Notes under the pieces: model-generated | Databases searched by the model: none | What the model was told of the DNA's origin: nothing | Seen by the model: only the letters and a program-made list of their open reading frames with translations | Source: an uncultured Parabacteroides sp. | GTDB taxonomy: Bacteria; Bacteroidota; Bacteroidia; Bacteroidales; Tannerellaceae | Direction: 5' to 3' | Assembly: GCA_947074335.1 (NCBI GenBank) | Contig: CAMTPG010000112.1 | Location: 1-7,894 of the forward strand | Length of the DNA: 7,894 bases | In this document: positions 6,802-7,894 of the stretch, in pieces | Position numbering within the stretch: position 1 is the stretch's first letter | Layout of the letters: every line of letters begins with the position of its first letter | Translations under genes and position numbers: made by a program

Positions 6802-6806
6802 CAATA

Positions 6807-7733
6807 ATGAGAAGTTTTCTTTATTGTGAAGCCGGGTTTGTGAAAACCGACAAATGGCTTCCGAACTGCTGGGTGAATGTAGAATGCCCTACTGCGGATG
6901 ATATCCGTTTTCTGACTGAACGATTCCATGTTCCCGAATCTTTTTTAAGTGATATTGCTGATATTAATGAGCGCCCCCGCATTGAATTTGAGGGAAACTG
7001 GCTGCTCACCATCATTCGTATCCCGTTGCTGAAACAGGATGGCGATATTCCGTTTGGCACTGTGCCGCTGGGCATTATGACCAATGGCGATATCATTATT
7101 TCGGTTTGTTATCAGCAAACCGAGCTGATTCCCGATTTCATCCATTACACACACCGCAAAGAGCTGAATATCAAAAACAAATACGAACTGATACTTCGCC
7201 TCATCCACTCCTCGGCGGTCTGGTTTCTGAAATACCTGAAACAGATCAACAACGAAATTACACTGGCCGAAAAGGCGCTGGAAAAGAGTATCCGCAACGA
7301 AGACCTGCTGCGTTTGATGAAACTGGAGAAAAGTCTGGTGTACTTCAACACCTCCATTCGCGGCAACGAAGTGATGCTTACCCGCCTGCAAAACATTTTC
7401 CAGGAGCCGGAATATGTGGATAAAGAGCTGCTCGAAGATGTGGACATCGAACTGAAACAGGCACATCATACGGTCAATATCTACAGCGATATCCTTACCG
7501 GCACGATGGACGCTTTTGCCTCGATCATCTCCAATAATGTAAATACGATCATGAAACGAATGACTTCCATTTCGATCATTCTGATGGTGCCCACGCTGAT
7601 TGCCAGTTTTTACGGCATGAACGTGCCCGTGGCCGGCGAAGAGCTGCCTTATGCCTTTACGCTGATCGTCATTGTTTCGCTCTTACTTTCGGGTTTATCC
7701 TTCTATATTTTCAGACGTATTAAATGGTTCTGA
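6807..7733 (+). CDS. corA: CorA-family Mg2+/Co2+ transporter
   Basis: 308 residues, close to the usual CorA length. An N-terminal alpha/beta cytoplasmic domain (about 1-130) is followed by long charged helices (about 125-250) that form the funnel stalk. Two membrane helices sit at the end (about 253-269 and 283-302). The signature YGMN (GMN at 270-272) follows the first, and the outer loop VPVAGEELPY separates them, with acidic E278/E279. The tail FRRIKWF is basic, consistent with a cytoplasmic C-terminus. Family knowledge: CorA is a homopentameric inner-membrane channel, gated by Mg2+ bound between the cytoplasmic domains. Substrate preference among Mg2+, Co2+, Ni2+ and Zn2+ (ZntB-like) cannot be settled by eye. 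It is divergent from the two-component operon and preceded by an unusual leader. A tandem palindrome array begins 22 bases after the stop. Confidence 0.93.
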   Translation: MRSFLYCEAGFVKTDKWLPNCWVNVECPTADDIRFLTERFHVPESFLSDIADINERPRIEFEGNWLLTIIRIPLLKQDGDIPFGTVPLGIMTNGDIIISVCYQQTELIPDFIHYTHRKELNIKNKYELILRLIHSSAVWFLKYLKQINNEITLAEKALEKSIRNEDLLRLMKLEKSLVYFNTSIRGNEVMLTRLQNIFQEPEYVDKELLEDVDIELKQAHHTVNIYSDILTGTMDAFASIISNNVNTIMKRMTSISIILMVPTLIASFYGMNVPVAGEELPYAFTLIVIVSLLLSGLSFYIFRRIKWF

Positions 7734-7755
7734 AAACCGATTGTTGATGACATTG

Positions 7756-7887
7756 CCTTTTGATAATTATCAAAAGACCTTTTGATAATTGTCGGAAGGC
7801 CTTTTGACAATTGTCGGAAGACCTTTTGATAATTATCGTAAGACCTTTTGACAATTGTCGGAAGGCCTTTTGACAATTATCGAAAGG
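7756..7887 (+). repeat. Six contiguous 22-bp palindromic tandem repeats
   Basis: Units begin at 7756, 7778, 7800, 7822, 7844 and 7866, with no spacers and no indels. The consensus is CCTTTTGA, then YAATTR, then TCGGAAGR. Each unit is close to its own reverse complement. The core GACAATTGTC or GATAATTATC is an exact palindrome in units 1, 3, 4 and 5, and in RNA the flanking TT/GG positions can pair as G-U. Unit 1 contains the 18-bp perfect palindrome TTTTGATAATTATCAAAA. Because the period of 22 is not a multiple of three, coding is unlikely. The array may terminate or stabilise the corA transcript: each hairpin is followed by CCTTTT of the next unit. It appears to end at 7887 (CAAATGC follows), but the window stops seven bases later. 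Confidence 0.9.
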
Positions 7888-7894
7888 CAAATGC

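Noticed and set aside
7756..7887. CRISPR array
   Set aside because: The units are 22 bp, directly adjacent, with no unique spacers and no cas genes nearby.

Overview
The window looks like chromosomal DNA of a member of the Bacteroidota, probably Bacteroidales. The reasons are the gene families (a DUF5686/carboxypeptidase-D-regulatory-like outer-membrane protein, an NhaC-type antiporter, and a HAMP-less kinase with an SNASHELNNPLTAI H-box), A/T-rich start regions mostly without Shine-Dalgarno sequences, and several matches to the Bacteroidota -7 promoter element TAnnTTTG. Composition and codon use look even, and no insertion sequence, phage gene, CRISPR array, tRNA or rRNA was recognised.

Layout. 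Bases 1-345 are the 3' end of a tRNA-dihydrouridine synthase gene. A 163-bp gap with two promoter-like elements leads into a two-gene plus-strand unit: a large DUF5686 outer-membrane protein (509-3094) and, 16 bp later, an NhaC-family Na+/H+ antiporter (3111-4442). A 311-bp convergent intergenic region (4443-4753) follows. It holds a hairpin with a T-tract that reads as a terminator for the minus strand, and a stretch of nested inverted repeats that may be a structured 3' UTR or small RNA. On the minus strand an OmpR/PhoB-type response regulator (5932-6612) and a membrane histidine kinase (4754-5932) overlap by one base and form an operon. A 194-bp divergent region separates the regulator from a plus-strand CorA-type Mg2+/Co2+ transporter gene (6807-7733). 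The window closes with six contiguous 22-bp palindromic tandem repeats (7756-7887).

How the parts may work together. The window is mostly about the envelope and ions: an outer-membrane protein, a Na+/H+ antiporter, a two-component system and a divalent-cation channel. The most interesting region is the corA leader. A good promoter is followed by a possible 16-codon leader peptide beginning M-D-D-S-I-P-R-E. A bulged 10-bp hairpin overlaps its stop codon, and a second, mutually exclusive hairpin lies against an unusually strong Shine-Dalgarno sequence. This arrangement resembles leader-peptide attenuators of Mg2+ transporter genes in enterobacteria, but here it is a hypothesis read by eye. The second signal of note is the tandem palindrome array after corA.
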